Counted from the stretch's first letter, positions 29,519 through 40,735 are shown. The stretch is 64,000 nt of DNA from Prorocentrum cordatum (GCA_963575745.1 CAUYUJ010021028.1:1-64000); one strand, 5' to 3'. Translations and numbers: made by a program. Notes: generated from the letters alone by a model not told the origin.

Positions 29519-31669
29519 AGATTGGGCCTCGCGCGGCGATCATGTCGTCGAGGCTGCTCGCGACTCAGCTGGCAGGCTGGCGTCGCTCAATCGAAATGAT
29601 TCCCGTCTGGCACTTCGACAGGAGGAGGGGTGGTGGTGGCTTTCGAGTAACCCCCGAAGACGTCCGCTTCCTTCGCTGGAAGCTTCCTCGGGTCAGCCGA
29701 GAACACCCCTGGCGTCGTTGCAGTCGCAGTCGGAGTTCACTTCGCCTTGAGCCTCCTGGGGCGGCGCATTTTTCTGGCAGATCCCCCGCGGGGGCCTCCG
29801 TCTGCCATTGGTCCCAAGACACCCTAGACTTGCGACCCAGTCCGTCTCGGGCCGGTCGGAAATCCCCCGCTCGCTCCCCCGTCGTTTCCGGGCTTGGATC
29901 GAGAGCGTCGCGCGGCCGCGCCGCCGCGATCTCGCGCGCCTTGCGGACAGTGAAATCAAGCCTCGGAGACAGACCTTCGGCTTCGAAGGGGGAAGAGACA
30001 ACCTGCGCTAAGTTGGCGGAAGCCAAAGCCTCAGCACGATCAATCATCGTGTCCGACTGCACGAGCAGTCTCTGGCTGGCGTTGCCAGGGTCACCCATGC
30101 CCCGCTGCGACCGCGCCCCCCCCCCTCCCCTCCCAAGACTTGGACATCGCCCCCCTGCTTGCGTCGGGGGGGGTGGGGGGGCGAGGACAGTGGCCCGCTT
30201 GGACTGCAACTTGAGCCCCCCGAGGCCCTTGCGTTCGACGGGGGCGTCTAAGCGCGGCCCCAGCTCGAGCTCCATCGCATCTGAGAAACGTTTCTAGGCT
30301 TCGTCCATGATCGCCCGCGCCATTTCCATACATTCGTGGCCCGCGCGTCGGTTGGCTTCTTCGGCCACGGCTCGGGCCGCGGCCCAATCGACCGGGGGCG
30401 GGGGCGGCCCCGCGGGCAACTATACAGGGAGACGCTGGTGCGTCTGGCACACTAACTCTTGGAGCTCCATCGACCCTGGCTTTGAACGGAGTCGAACGGG
30501 TCGGCGGGGCCTCTGCGGCCACGAGCTGTCAATGTCGGCGGTCTCCACCAACTTGCTGATGGCTGCCGACGCTAGAAAAGATGCGATCGCAGCGTCGGCC
30601 TTGAATGTCGCACGCGTTTCAGCCTTCGGCTGCGCGATCACCGTCGAAGCATTCCGAGGCGCCCCCGAAAACTTGATCACCGTCGGCCGCGACGGCCGCC
30701 AGGCGGGCCCCCCTGACAGAGCTGCCCTTGCGTGCTTCCGAATCGTCGAAGTGCGACTGCCGAGGCCATCGCTGGCGCGCGCGCATCCTGCTAGTACCTT
30801 TTGAACGAAAAAGCAACCAGCGCCGTGGTGCCCCCCTGACGTTTCTTGAGACTGCCCCACCTGTTGCCGTTATGAGGTTCAAAAATGTTGGCCGAGCCGC
30901 CATCGTCCACGCAGGGGGCAGATCGAGGCGGTAAGCCTACGCCATGAGCTGTGGCACGCAGTCCTGCGCACGTGGGTCCACTGGAAAAGCATACCTCGGG
31001 CGCTGGTGCCTGGGGGGCTGAAAACCAGGGCATCCTGGAAGTCCCACCGAGACCACCCGTCTCCGAAGCACGCGACAAAAACTGGAACGCGAGCGGCCGC
31101 GCTCTGCGCAGCCTGCTGGCCGGCATCATCACAATCGACGCCACCGCACTGCAGCACGCCCAGCAGGCACCACAAGGCATCAAGTCCCCGAAGCTTTGGA
31201 ATCCAAACAACTGCTGTACATCACGCCAGCACGAGTAGAAATTTATCACGCCATCGGGCAGGGTATCGCATGTTTCCGCAGCCTGCGGTGAATTCGGACC
31301 TGCACACACATCCTTCCCATGCCACGGATCGTCACGAACTGCTTTAGACTGCGCCACGTGGTCTTGTCCAGTTTTTTCTGCAGCTCGGCCATCTGGGATT
31401 CCAACTTGGCCTCTCGTCGAGATCCTGCCGCTTGCGGCTAAGCACCGCGCCCACCAGGGTCAGCCACGCGATCATTGCCCCCGCCCTTGTAGCCAAACGC
31501 CTTGGCACGCTGCAGCACTTATGCGGGAACCTTGACCCCACTGCAGCACCGCAGCCTGCATGCCCAATTGCTCGTGAACCCGCGCGCCTGGCACCCCCAA
31601 AAATGGGTGTTCGGCGCGCGGACCACATCACCGTCATTCATGGAAGCCGCTGCCGCACAGGAGTGCCGC

Positions 31670-31915
31670 ACGACTTATGCCCTCGGAGCGTCGAGGGTCG
31701 CAAGGGCCCCAAGAAGGCCCCCGAGGCTCCCAAGGGTGCCCCAAGACGGCCCCAACAGGTGCCCTGTGGGGCCCAAGTGAAACCCCCAAGAGGACCCCAA
31801 GGTGCCCCCAACGGGCTCCTAAGATACCCCCAAAAAGGCACCCAAAGGCACCCAAGACGATCCAAGAGGCCCCCGGGACTGCCAAGGGTCCCCCGAAACG
31901 CCCCAAGATTTTTCA
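31670..31915. repeat. Degenerate CCCCAAGAGGGCCCC-type repeat
   Basis: Repeated CCCAAG/CCCCCAA/GGGCCCC words with a spacing of about 12-20 bp. Similar composition recurs at 62400-63060 in the opposite sense. No gene. Confidence 0.6.
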
Positions 31916-32153
31916 GCTCGCCCTCCTCATGCCTCTCCTCCTTTTCCTCCTGTTCCTCCTCCTCACCCTCCTACGCATCCTCCTCCTCCTCCTCGTCCTC
32001 CTCCTCCTCCTCCTCTTCCTCATGCGCCCAGTCCTCCTCCTTCCTTTTCCGTCCTCCCTCGCCCCCTCGCCCTGCTCCTCCTCCTCCTCCTCCTCCTCCT
32101 CTCCTCCTCCTCCTCCTCCTCTTCCTCCTCCTTCCTCCTCCTCCTCCTCCTCC

Positions 32154-32193
<40 letters not shown>

Positions 32194-32195
32194 GC
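31916..32195. repeat. (CCT)n and (CAT)n tract
   Basis: CTCCTCCTCC runs to about 32150, then (ATC)n to 32191. Ser/Leu/Pro open frames here are repeat translations. Confidence 0.95.
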
Positions 32196-32588
32196 TCTGC
32201 TCCTCCTCCGATTCCTCCTCAATCCTCCCCCTCTTGGGATACGACGTCTTACCTAACCCATGAATCCACTGCGGGCCCCTCCACATACCTGACCAAGACA
32301 ACGCGTCTGGGCATCGTGTCTTGATGGACTAGTGGGGCTATTTTTTCGCGAGCGACACGGAGTGACTACGCCACGTCCAATAAAGTAGGGCCTGAGCATC
32401 AGGAGCGGGCTACGCTGCCACTCAGGCGGCAGAAACGACGCAGATGACCGGGAAGTTCACGCCAAGCCGAGGAGGTCCAGGAGGAGGGCCTCGCTGCACA
32501 CCAAAGTGGTGAGTGAATTGGAACGTGACCATGTCCAGATAGTGCACCCAAAGCCAGACGTCGTGCATGTGACTACGTGACGTCACGC
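32196..32588. other. No recognisable gene
   Basis: Mixed-composition spacer leading into array 3. No motif, RNA gene or repeat unit identified. Confidence 0.5.
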
Positions 32589-33412
32589 ACCACGCAGTAC
32601 AGCGCTTCGTGGCCCCATAGGTAGCCCCACCGAAGGCCCCAATGGGACCGCCCGCATGCGTCACGCACACCCAGTGCAGCGCTTCGAGGCCCCATAGGGA
32701 GCCCCACCGAAGGTCCCAGTGGGACCGCCCGCATGCGTCACGCACCACCCAGTACAGCGTTTCGTGGCCCCATAGGGAGCCCCACCGAAGGTCCCAGTGG
32801 AACCGCCCGGATGCGTCGCCCCCACCCAGTACAACGCTTCGTGGCCTCATAGGGAGGCCCACCGAAGGCCCCAGTGGGATCACCTTCATGCGTCCCGCAC
32901 ACCCACTACAGCGTTTCGTGGCCCCATAGAGAGCTCCACCGAAGGCCCCATTGGCAAAGTCCACATGCGTTTCCCCCACCCAGCACAACGTTTCGTGGCC
33001 CATAGGGCGCCCCGCCGAAGGCCCCAGTGGCAAAGTCCGCATGCGCCTCCCGTACCCAGCACAACGTTTCGTGGCCCAGATGGAGCTCCACCGAAGGCCC
33101 TAGTGGCAACATTCGCATGCGTCTCCCCCACCCAGCACAACGTTTCGTGGCCCATGGGGAGCTCTACCGAAGGCCCCAGTGGCGAAGTCCGCATGCGTCT
33201 CCCCCACCCAGCACAACGTTTCGTGGCCCATATGGAGCTCCGCCGGAGGCCCCAGTGGCAAAGTCCGCATGCGTCTCCCCCACCTAGTGCAGCGCTTCGT
33301 GGCCCATAGGCCCATAGGGTGCTCCACCAAAGGCCCCAGCGGCAAACTTCACATGCGTCTCCCCCACCCAGTGCAGCGCTTCGTGGCCCCATGGGGAGCT
33401 CCACCGAAGACG
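32589..33412 (-). repeat. 77/78-bp minisatellite array 3 (inverted, about 10 copies)
   Basis: Reverse complement of the array 1 family: AGCGCTTCGTGGCCC starts at 32601, 32678, 32756, 32833, 32910 and 32987 (77-78 bp). From about 32940 the GCATGCGTCACGCAC part becomes GCATGCGTCTCCCCC, a local subtype. The mixed 77/78 spacing shifts reading frames, which argues that the open frames in arrays 1 and 2 are not under selection. Confidence 0.95.
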
Positions 33413-33443
33413 GTACCCCTGTTTGCGGTACTCACAAGTACAG

Positions 33444-33469
33444 ATGGTTGGGTCCTTCGCCAAGCTAAT
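33444..33469 (-). repeat. Leader of array 3, inverted copy
   Basis: ATGGTTGGGTCCTTC...GCTAAT is the reverse complement of 12944-12969 with 24 of 26 bases matching. It stands at the same side of the array as the copia-interrupted leader of array 2. Confidence 0.85.
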
Positions 33470-33844
33470 GCTTGCATGGTGCGTGGCAGCTACACGCAGC
33501 ATCACATCCGGAGGTTGGCGGAAGCATGCCAGCCAGAGTTTCAGAGTAGTGGCGCGAACGCCCTGCCACGTCCGAGGCGGGGACTACACCCGCAGCCTGA
33601 TGCGAGCGCAGCGTGCATGCCTCTCGAAGTGCCAGTCTCGGCGCCCGAAGTTCGTGCATGTGCCACCGCCTCGCGGCGGCACCTCCTCTCGTCCACGGCC
33701 GCTCCCGCGGAGTGCTTGGCCGTCATCGGAGCCCGGACTGCCGAGTCAGATCTGGGGGCGGGGAGCGGTGGGGCGGCGGGCGGGGCGAGAAGTGCGGAGC
33801 CCAGGGCTGCGCGAGTTCCAGCACCTCCGGGCCAAGTTTTTGAG
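33470..33844. other. No recognisable gene
   Basis: GC-rich spacer; several overlapping frames, none with a recognisable motif. Confidence 0.4.
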
Positions 33845-33925
33845 GGGGAGGAGGAGGAGGAGGAGGAGGAGGAGGAGGAGGAGGAGGAGGAGGAGGAGGA
33901 GGAGGAGGGGGAGGAGGAGGCGGCC
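33845..33925. repeat. (GGA)n tract
   Basis: About 80 bp of GGA/GAG repeat. Confidence 0.95.
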
Positions 33926-34140
33926 CGTGCCTCGCGCGCGGGCGCGGGTTCCCCTGCGGGGCAGGCTCCGCCCGCGCCCATTCCAGCCTCGTCCTCGGGC
34001 TCCGCTTCGAGGAGCGTGACGGTCGCCTTCGGAAGGAGTGGGCTCCCTGATCACGCAGGGGGGCCTACCACATTTTGCCGGAAGCATCCTCAGCTCGGAC
34101 AGGCCGCGAGGCAAACTGTAAGACGTTCCGCCCCCCCCCC

Positions 34141-34229
34141 CAGTGTTGCATCCATCCATCCATCCACCCACCCACCCATCCATCCATCCATCCATCCATC
34201 CATCCATCCATCCATCCATCCATCCATCC
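34141..34229. repeat. (CATC)n tetranucleotide tract
   Basis: About 20 CATC copies with three CACC variants. Frames read Ile-His-Pro-Ser repeats. Confidence 0.97.
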
Positions 34230-34484
34230 CCCCTCCCCTCCTCGCCCTCCTCCCCCGAACCGGCGCGTATGACTGGCCGCGCGACGGCCGTCTCACGGGC
34301 CGCGGCAACGTTCCCGCAGAGACTGGCCGCCCAGGAGACCGGAATAAAGCTCGCCCGCGTCGAGGAGCAGGCGCTGTCGTGCGCTGAGGGACACAGCAGC
34401 ATCATGCCTTTTGGCAGGGCCTTGTCGACTGGCGCATGCCCTCTGGAGAGCTCTGGAGGAGTCGGTCTAGGAGCGCAGCCCCAC

Positions 34485-35040
34485 ATAGCGTCGATGCCTA
34501 TGTACTTGCCTGAGGACCTTCAGCAGTGCGGCCACCGAGTGGTCATTCGAAAGGCGAATCTAGGGTTCCAGTGTGGAATCGAGGTCGTTTCCCTGTACCT
34601 GGTCATCGGTGAGGGCCCTATCGGGGCCACGAACTGAGACAGCCTGTCCAAGCTGACCGTGTTTCTGTTATCTCAGAGTGCGCCGTGGGTGATCCAGGGA
34701 GATTGTAATTGCGCGCCAGCTGAGCTGACGGATACAGGTTGGTTGAACACGTGCGTTGGTGCGATCTTCCAGCCAGCAGCGCCGACTTGCTTCGCGCGCC
34801 ACAAAGGATGATGAGGAAACTCCACGTGGCTCTTGGTGGAGAGGGACCTCGACTTTTTCGTAGGCGCCATGGTGTTGCGACACTGCGTGCACTCGGTGGT
34901 TGCTTTCAGTTCGGCCACGGCGGCGCCTCGCATTCCCGTTGGCGTGCTCTTGAGGGGCCCGGGGGGCACGGCGAGCTACGGGAAGCCGGAGTCGTTCAGG
35001 AGGTTTCCTGTCGCTCCTTGCATCAACCCCCCAGAGGGAT
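34485..35040 (+). pseudogene. LINE 3 endonuclease domain with in-frame stops
   Basis: One frame gives GIEVVSLYLVIGEGPIGATN, then TGA, then SKLTVFLLSQSAPWVIQGDC-N, ELTDTGWLNTCVGAIFQPAA, PTCFARHKG, two TGA codons, and RDLDFFVGAMVLRHCVHSVV. This is the endonuclease/exonuclease/phosphatase fold of LINEs: 'pwvigGDfN', 'PTc', 'lDfF.v'. The expected SPH catalytic His is absent (APRIPV in its place). All three stops (34635, 34809, 34812) are TGA and there is no frameshift across about 550 bp. Confidence 0.8.
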
Positions 35041-35097
35041 CCTCCTCCTCCTCCTCCTCCTCCTCCTCCTCCTCCTCCTCCTCCTCTTCCTCCTCCC
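35041..35097. repeat. (CCT)n tract inside LINE 3
   Basis: Nearly pure CTCCTCCTCC, interrupting the element just after the endonuclease domain. Confidence 0.95.
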
Positions 35098-35388
35098 CTC
35101 TGGGATCGGAAATCCAGACGGCGCTTCAGTTGCGGGGCCGCAGCGTGGCCGTCGCGCTGGAGCTCGGCAGGGCGGGCTGCAGCCCTCGGGGCGGAGCTCG
35201 GGGCGGAGCTCGAGCGAGCTGCCCGAGCCGGGTGGAGAAGCAAGCGCAGTGCGCTCGGCGTGCCGAGCACGATGCACATCGAGAGACCACCCGACGCCCG
35301 GCAGCCCATGCAGAGCGTCGAGCGCCCGTCCAAAGCAGGGCTTGCGCGGCTTCTTCACGCGCGTCGGCGACGGCACGGCTCACCACCC

Positions 35389-35544
35389 ACCAAACCACCC
35401 CAACCCAACCCGAAGGCTACAGTTTGCCCTCCATCTCCAGTGGGGGGGGGTCTGGGAACACCGTAAAAGCACATGGAACCCGCACCCCCCAACCCGAAAT
35501 GCGATTCAAATTCGGGTCTTCGGGTTGGGTTGGGGTGGTCTGGT
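35389..35544. mobile_element. 156-bp hairpin element with 27-bp inverted ends
   Basis: The left arm 35389-35415 (ACCAAACCACCCC...) and right arm 35518-35544 are inverted repeats matching at 26 of 27 bases. The 102-bp centre contains AACCCGAAATGCGATTCAAATTCGGG, itself partly self-complementary. It lies inside LINE 3. Probably a small foldback or MITE; no clear target duplication, and no second copy in this window. Confidence 0.7.
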
Positions 35545-35910
35545 AGGTCGTCAACGGCCGACCCGAGCGACGCTGCTTGGAGTGAGTTCCACGAGCCTCG
35601 TGCGCCCCTGCAGCGCGCGGGCGCGCGGGAGCGAGGGCGAGGGAGTGGAGGGCACGGGCGAGGGAGGCGGCGATGAGGGCGGCGCGGTCACGCACGGAAG
35701 AAGCCCTCCGTTCCCGCCCCCCGGCTAGCAAGAGCCTGGAGGGCTCCCCACCAACGGTGACCAGGCTGGCGTCCCCTCCTGGACGAATGGGTGCCCACGG
35801 GGCCCCGAAGGGCCGCGCCCCCGTCGACCCTTGTCTACGGGACATCGGAGAGTGCGTCCTGCCCCCGCTCTCCCTGGAGGCCTCGCAGGAAGCGTGCCGT
35901 TCGTGCTCAG

Positions 35911-36842
35911 GAGGTGCTGGTTTAGGGTGGGGCCACTTCCACCCGCGGCCTGTCCTCCAGCCCCCGGTCGAGTACTAGATCAGGGTCCCAGGTGTTCTTC
36001 GCAAGTTCGAAGACCACCCGTCTCGGGTCTTAGAGCTGGTGGCTAACATCGGCTGAATATCGAAGCCTGAGTGAGAGGACCGACCGATTGGATTGCTCTG
36101 CTTCTGCATGAAGCTTTGGAGCAAGTTTAGGCAGCCAGGGTGCCAAGAGTGGGAGCGAGCTCACAGCGCGGAGTTCCTCGGGGGGAGTGGGCCCAGCAAG
36201 ACGCGCGAGACAGCAGGCTGGACTCGCAATTTACCAGCCTCGAACGTATCCCTATCCCTAAGATTGACACGCCAGAGGGCGATGACAATGTTAGGGCTTC
36301 GCCCTCAAAAAAATAAGGGAATCCCTAAGACTGGCATCGTGATGAGGAGGTGCCCAGCATAGGGATAGGGATATGTTCCAGGCTGGTAAGCAATTGTCTA
36401 CAGCGTCTTGCAGCTCCCTCGGCACGGAGAGCGCCACCGTGCTCTTGAACTGGGCGAAGTTCTGCGAGCACGTGGGGCACTCGCACTTGTTCGCAGCGGC
36501 CCGACAGCTCGACTCTCATGTGAAGACTCTGATGGGGGTCTCGTTACCATCTGTTGGGGATTTTGAACGTTGTCGTGCGACGGGGCAATGTCGGAGCTTC
36601 TGCAGGTAACGGGGGTGTTCGTTGCTGGCTGTTCGGCGGGGACGACGCTGGCCACACTTTTACTTCTGGGGCCCCTGTCTTCCATCGTGCAGGGCCGTCC
36701 GCAGATGCGGGGTAGGAACGTCGTCGACGCCGTGGCCCTCCAGTGCTTCGGACCGCATCAGGTGGTCGTTCGCCAGCTCCCGTCGGCGGTCGAGGGCCTC
36801 TTCGGGCACTTCCGGGAGCTCGGCCTCCCCATTATTTTTTAA
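35911..36842 (+). pseudogene. LINE 3 reverse transcriptase remnant
   Basis: Frame 3 near 35911-35955 has GAGLGWGHFHPRPV, matching the dinoflagellate LINE 'tglGwDhfHPR' entry motif. Frame 1 near 36436-36480 has ATVLLNWAKFCEHVGHSHLF, equal to motif A 'vLlDm.KFyE.v.h..L' with the catalytic Asp changed to Asn (AAC at 36448-36450). Frame 3 at 36600-36842 has GVFVAGCSAGTTLATLLLLG (motif B) and GRNVVDAVALQ (motif C), where the second Asp of DD is Ala (GAC 36726, GCC 36729). Both substitutions remove metal-binding residues. Confidence 0.85.
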
Positions 36843-36884
36843 CGCAGTGAAAGTTATTGGCGATCAGCACGGAGCTGGTCCCCT

Positions 36885-37050
36885 CCTCCTCCTCCTCCTC
36901 CTCCTCCTCCTCCCCTCCTCCTCCCCCTCCTCCTCCCCTCCTCCTCCTCCTCCTCCTCCGTGCTCCTCCTCCTCCTCCTCCTCCTCCTCCTCCTCCTCCT
37001 CCTCCTCCTCCTCCTCCTCCTCCTCCTCCTCCTCCTCCTCCCCCTCCTCC
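36885..37050. repeat. (CCT)n tract
   Basis: About 160 bp of CTC/CCT repeat, placed just after the reverse transcriptase palm of LINE 3. Confidence 0.97.
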
Positions 37051-37453
37051 TTCGGGGGTTGCGTGGACGATGGGCCCTCCCAGCCTCGAGTAGAGTCGAC
37101 GCAGAGCGTAATCTCGACACGGATGCGTCGCCAGGTGGCGTTCGTCGCGCGGGTGTGACCCGTGCGCGGTGGACCGGAGCAGCCAGGGCCGCGGGGCGTT
37201 TGGCCTGTCCGCGGGAGGCAGGGGCAGATGTTGCTTGGATTCCGAGGACTGTCAAGGGGCCCAAGGACACAAACAGATGCACACAAATCCCAGGATCTCT
37301 GATATTTTCCCACATTTTCTGGATGTTCGTCTTCCTCCCCCTTCCCATAACTATGTGCCCGTATTTTCCTGAGAGTCGACGATTAATTGTGTCTGTGTTT
37401 TTTCCCCTCCCGAGACTGGGCCGACAGCAGCTGCGTCGCGGGCAGTCTGCGTC

Positions 37454-37690
37454 ATGGGAGTGCCACCGTCTGAGCTGAATCGGCTGCTAGTTGCCGCGTG
37501 TCGGAGCCTGGGTCGTTTCCCTCGCGGTACCACGGTGGGCCTCAGGCTCTACGCGTTCGAGAACGGCTTCCGCGGGGACCCATGGGTGATCTCGACGGGC
37601 CTCTTGCTGCACCAGTGGGCTTCCGCTGTCAGGAAAGGATGCCCGGAGCCGCTGAGCCCGACCAAACCGCTGGACGCAGCTAGGACCAGA
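37454..37690 (+). pseudogene. LINE 3 thumb/connection remnant
   Basis: The frame begins GVPPSELNRLLVAACRSLGR, then GTTVGLRLYAFENGFRGDPW followed by VISTGLLLHQWASAVRKG. It resembles the segment after the catalytic palm in dinoflagellate LINEs ('l..lR.aa......r......gDPt......W...v'). After about 37690 similarity is lost. Confidence 0.7.
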
Positions 37691-38200
37691 TGCCAGGCTG
37701 CGACGAGGTCGTGGACAGGCGCGGCGACTCCGGCGAACGTATTTTTACCTCACGTTGCAGGGCATAGGCCGGGAGGCCACGTCCTCGCACGTAATTCGCG
37801 CGGATTCGGGATATGAATTCAACCTCGGTCGATTGGCCCCTGCTTTGCTGAAGCGGCTGGTGGAGACTGGAGTGAGTGGAGCCTCCGACCGTACAGCGTC
37901 GGAGTCGCATTCCAGCCAATGCCGTGGCAGTTGCGTATGTTCTGGGTTTGTTCAAGCCAGCTCTTTTCTAGGGAAGCCGCGAATGGACCGTCTGGCACCA
38001 GCGCGCTTTGCCCTCGGTTTGCTCCGGAGCTCGTCTGCACAGGCGCGGCTTGGCGACCTCGGGGGGGGGCGCGCTCTGCGCGGAGACTCCGACAGGTCGA
38101 TCCGGCATCCGCGCCGCGCTTGCGATGCGCACGCGGCGCTTAGAAGAGACGGGGTCGCAGCCGATCATCTCCAGACAGCCCGCGCGAAGAAGTCTTATGG

Positions 38201-38519
38201 CGTTTGACATCGGGCCAGATTCTGTTTGCCAGTCGACCATGAGCAGTGCCTCGTTTTCGACGGGCCTCCCCGTCTGGCAAGCCGTGAGTCCACCCTCCCC
38301 AGTGCCCCCTCGTCCCCTCCCCTCCCCTCCTCATTCTCATGCTCCTCCCATCTCCCCTCCACCTCGTCCGTCATCCTAATCTCCATTGCGCCTCGCAGCC
38401 CGTTGGCCTTGTAGCCGGCGGCGGATTGGATGTCTCCTTGCGTTTTTGTCGCGTCTGCTGCCGCCGGGGTGTCAGTCGATGGCCCCGGAGCCCGAGAAGC
38501 GGGCTTCGGACGCCCAGAA
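38201..38519. other. No recognisable gene; short CT tract
   Basis: Includes a C/T-rich run at 38290-38370. No motif recognised. Confidence 0.45.
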
Positions 38520-38648
38520 TGAAGTCGGGCTTGTCCCCTACAGGGGGAATATTCTAAAATAGTCAAAACATAGTCTGGGGACGATGTTTGACTATTTTTG
38601 AGCATTTCTCGTCCAAAATCGGCCTGTGGGGGGACATGCCCGGCCTCA
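38520..38648. mobile_element. Small TIR element (MITE-like), copy 2
   Basis: A 129-bp element. The left end TGAAGTCGGGCTTGTCCC and the reverse complement of the right end, TGAGGCCGGGCATGTCCC, match at 15 of 18 bases. GCCCAGAA flanks it exactly on both sides (38512-38519 and 38649-38656), a clean 8-bp target duplication. Inner arms AAATAGTCAAA and TTTGACTATTT also pair. Eight-bp duplications point to a hAT-like transposase supplied in trans. Confidence 0.9.
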
Positions 38649-39499
38649 GCCCAGAACGACGAACGGTTTTGTTTCTGATGTCTCAAAGCGTTGGAGGTCC
38701 GGGCCTGGGCAGTTGTGTGCCGGTTGTGGACCTCCCCCGCGCTTTGCGTTTCGTCCCGAGTCGTTTCTTTGGCCGTCCCAAGGCCAGGAAACGATTCCCA
38801 GATGTCGCAAACATAGAACAGCAGAGTGTCACGATCTTCTTGGGGCGCTTGGATCTGAAGGCCCTTATTCTTTTCAGAAGCTGGAGCATATACATTACCA
38901 GTGGCGGACTGTTTTTCAATCCCAGGACCTTTTGAGGGTCGGGGACGACGTCGGGTGGTGTGTTGTATACTTCTCCTCCGTTTTCCGAGGGAAACAACGA
39001 AACATGTATAGACCAGGATCCCGCATACACCAGGATCCGCGTTCCTGTGCGAATTTCAGCGCAGGGTCGAAAAAAGCGTCGGTGTATAGAGCTCGTTTCC
39101 CTATCTCCCTTCGCTTTGGTTATCCCCCTCGCATCCTCCCCTCGGAACTCCTCACTTCCTCCCCTCCTTCCTCCCCTCGTCGTCCTGCGCCCCTCCTCTC
39201 CTCCTACCTTCCCTCCTCGTCCTCCCCTCCGCCCTCCCCATCCTGTCCCTGCCCTCCTCCCTCCCCGCCTCTTCCCCCTCATCCTCCCTCCTCCTTTCCA
39301 TGTCATCCTCTGTGTAGTCCCCCTCGCCTCTCCCCTCCCTCCCCTCCACAACTACAAAGTACACCGTATGAATACTATTCTTCTCCCTCCGCCGACGACC
39401 CCCGTGGTCGTAACCTGCCCCCCTCCGCGTAGTGTTTTTGCACATAGGATCCCCCCAAAGTGGTCGATCATATCTGTTGGTCAACTCTTAGCGTTGGCA
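38649..39499. other. No recognisable gene; CT-rich tract 39150-39350
   Basis: Mixed sequence followed by about 200 bp of imperfect CCTCC. No protein motif seen. Confidence 0.45.
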
Positions 39500-39650
39500 G
39501 TGTTTCCAGAATGGCGCTCCCGCTGCAGCGTTGGCTCCATGTGTTTGGCTCTCGATCCTTCCAAAGCGTGCTCCCGCTGCAGCGCCAACCTCACTTTTGT
39601 TGCGGATCTTCCAAATCGTATTCCCGCTACAGCGTTGGCTCTCATTTAAC
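39500..39650. repeat. Three imperfect copies of about 52 bp
   Basis: TTCC(A)AAxCG...TCCCGCTGCAGCG occurs near 39503, 39558 and 39609. The same CCCGCTGCAGCG word also appears at 11040. No gene. Confidence 0.6.
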
Positions 39651-40165
39651 GCAACCGCTCTCCCCGACCCGTCCATTTACATGTTTCGTCCTACGTCATG
39701 GCTGATTTATCTTAGAAATTGTTTTCTAAAGGAGTCGTGTTTTCGACCAGCGCCATGCTTTGCGTGGCAATGCGTCACTACGCAATGACACGCCATGCTA
39801 TGACATGTCACGCTCTGCTGTGCTCTTCTACGCCGCGCTACGCCGTGCACTACAGACTTCGGAACACATTAGCGAACACTCATGCCACATTTAGCCGTCA
39901 ACGCCTCCCCCTCCCCCCAATGTTCAAAGTTGGCGGTGGGTCTGATGAGACGCACTTCGACCGCAGTCTCCCCCGCGCGTGCCAACGTTGAGTTTGGGGG
40001 GAGGGGGAGTGTCCAGTAATTGCTTCCCTCTACCGTACCATGCATCCCGCACCCTCTCGGGAGCATTGTCCTGCTACGACAGCCGACTGTGCGAGTCGAG
40101 AGGCGATCTATGCCATGGTAATGGGATGGGAGGGAGGGGCAGGACGTCGGATAAGACGCTTGCGC
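39651..40165. other. No recognisable gene; degenerate TGCTA/ACGCC words
   Basis: 39755-39860 holds degenerate five-base repeats (GCCATGCTATGAC, TACGCCGCGCTACGCC), similar in style to the CTATG array at 60363. The rest shows nothing recognisable. Confidence 0.45.
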
Positions 40166-40735
40166 ACCCGGCTTGCCCCCTCCCCTTCTCCCCCCTCCCC
40201 CTCCCCTTGCACTACCTCCACTCCCCCTCCCCCTCGCCCTCCCCCCTCCCTCCCCCTCGCCCTCCCCCTTGCCCTTCTCCCCCTCCGCTTCCCCCTGCAC
40301 TACCTCCCCTCCACCTCCTCCTCGCCCTCCCCCCCCTTCCTCCCTCCCCCTCGCCTCCCCCTCGCCTCCCCTCTCCCGCCTTTTCCCCCCTCCCCCTCCC
40401 CCCTGCACTACCTCCCCTCCACCTTCCTCCTCGCTCCCCTCCCCCCCTTTCCTCCCCCCCTCCCCGCCCCCTCGGCCTCCCCCTCGCCCTCCCCCTAAAC
40501 CCCTCCCCCTCCCCTTCTCCCCCTCCCCCCCCCCCTGCACTACCTCCCCTCCCTCTCCTCCTCGCCCTCCCTCCCTCCCCCCCCCCTCTCCCCTCGCCCT
40601 CGCCCTCCCCCTCGCCCTTCTCCCCCTCCCCCTCTCCCTGCAAACCTCCCCTCCCCTCCTCCCGCCCTCCCCCCCCCCGTCCCCCCCACTCGCCCTCCCC
40701 TCGCCCTTCTCCCCCCCCCCCCCCCTGCACTAGCT
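40166..40735. repeat. C/T-rich minisatellite with CTGCACTACCTCCCCT
   Basis: Almost pure CCCCTCC/CCCTCG sequence in which CTGCACTACCTCCCCTCC recurs at about 40207, 40301, 40405 and 40536 (roughly 100-bp steps). Pro-rich frames are artefacts. Confidence 0.9.

Larger units (their letters stand above)
25180..31640 (-). mobile_element. Decayed LINE-type retrotransposon 2
   Basis: Reading from high to low coordinates, element parts appear in the expected order on the minus strand: an N-terminal region (31640-29560; one segment has CARASDGLGSRTSTIRK), reverse transcriptase fingers (29518-29105), thumb/connection (28646-28221), and an RNase H-like domain (25718-25388). Every part is in a different frame. 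About 1.5 kb of low-complexity sequence (26570-28000) lies between thumb and RNase H and may be a later insertion. Ends are approximate. Confidence 0.75.
34400..38200 (+). mobile_element. Decayed LINE-type retrotransposon 3
   Basis: A plus-strand non-LTR fossil with parts in the standard order: endonuclease (34485-35040), reverse transcriptase start (35911-35955), palm (36430-36842) and thumb (37454-37690). A 156-bp hairpin element and two CCT tracts lie inside it. Endonuclease parts share one frame; the rest is frameshifted. Both catalytic positions in the palm are substituted. It appears less decayed than LINE 1 and 2. No ends or target duplication identified. Confidence 0.8.

Noticed and set aside
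34635-34814. UGA recoding in the LINE endonuclease
   Set aside because: Catalytic His region is also lost and the rest of the element is frameshifted, so pseudogene decay is sufficient.
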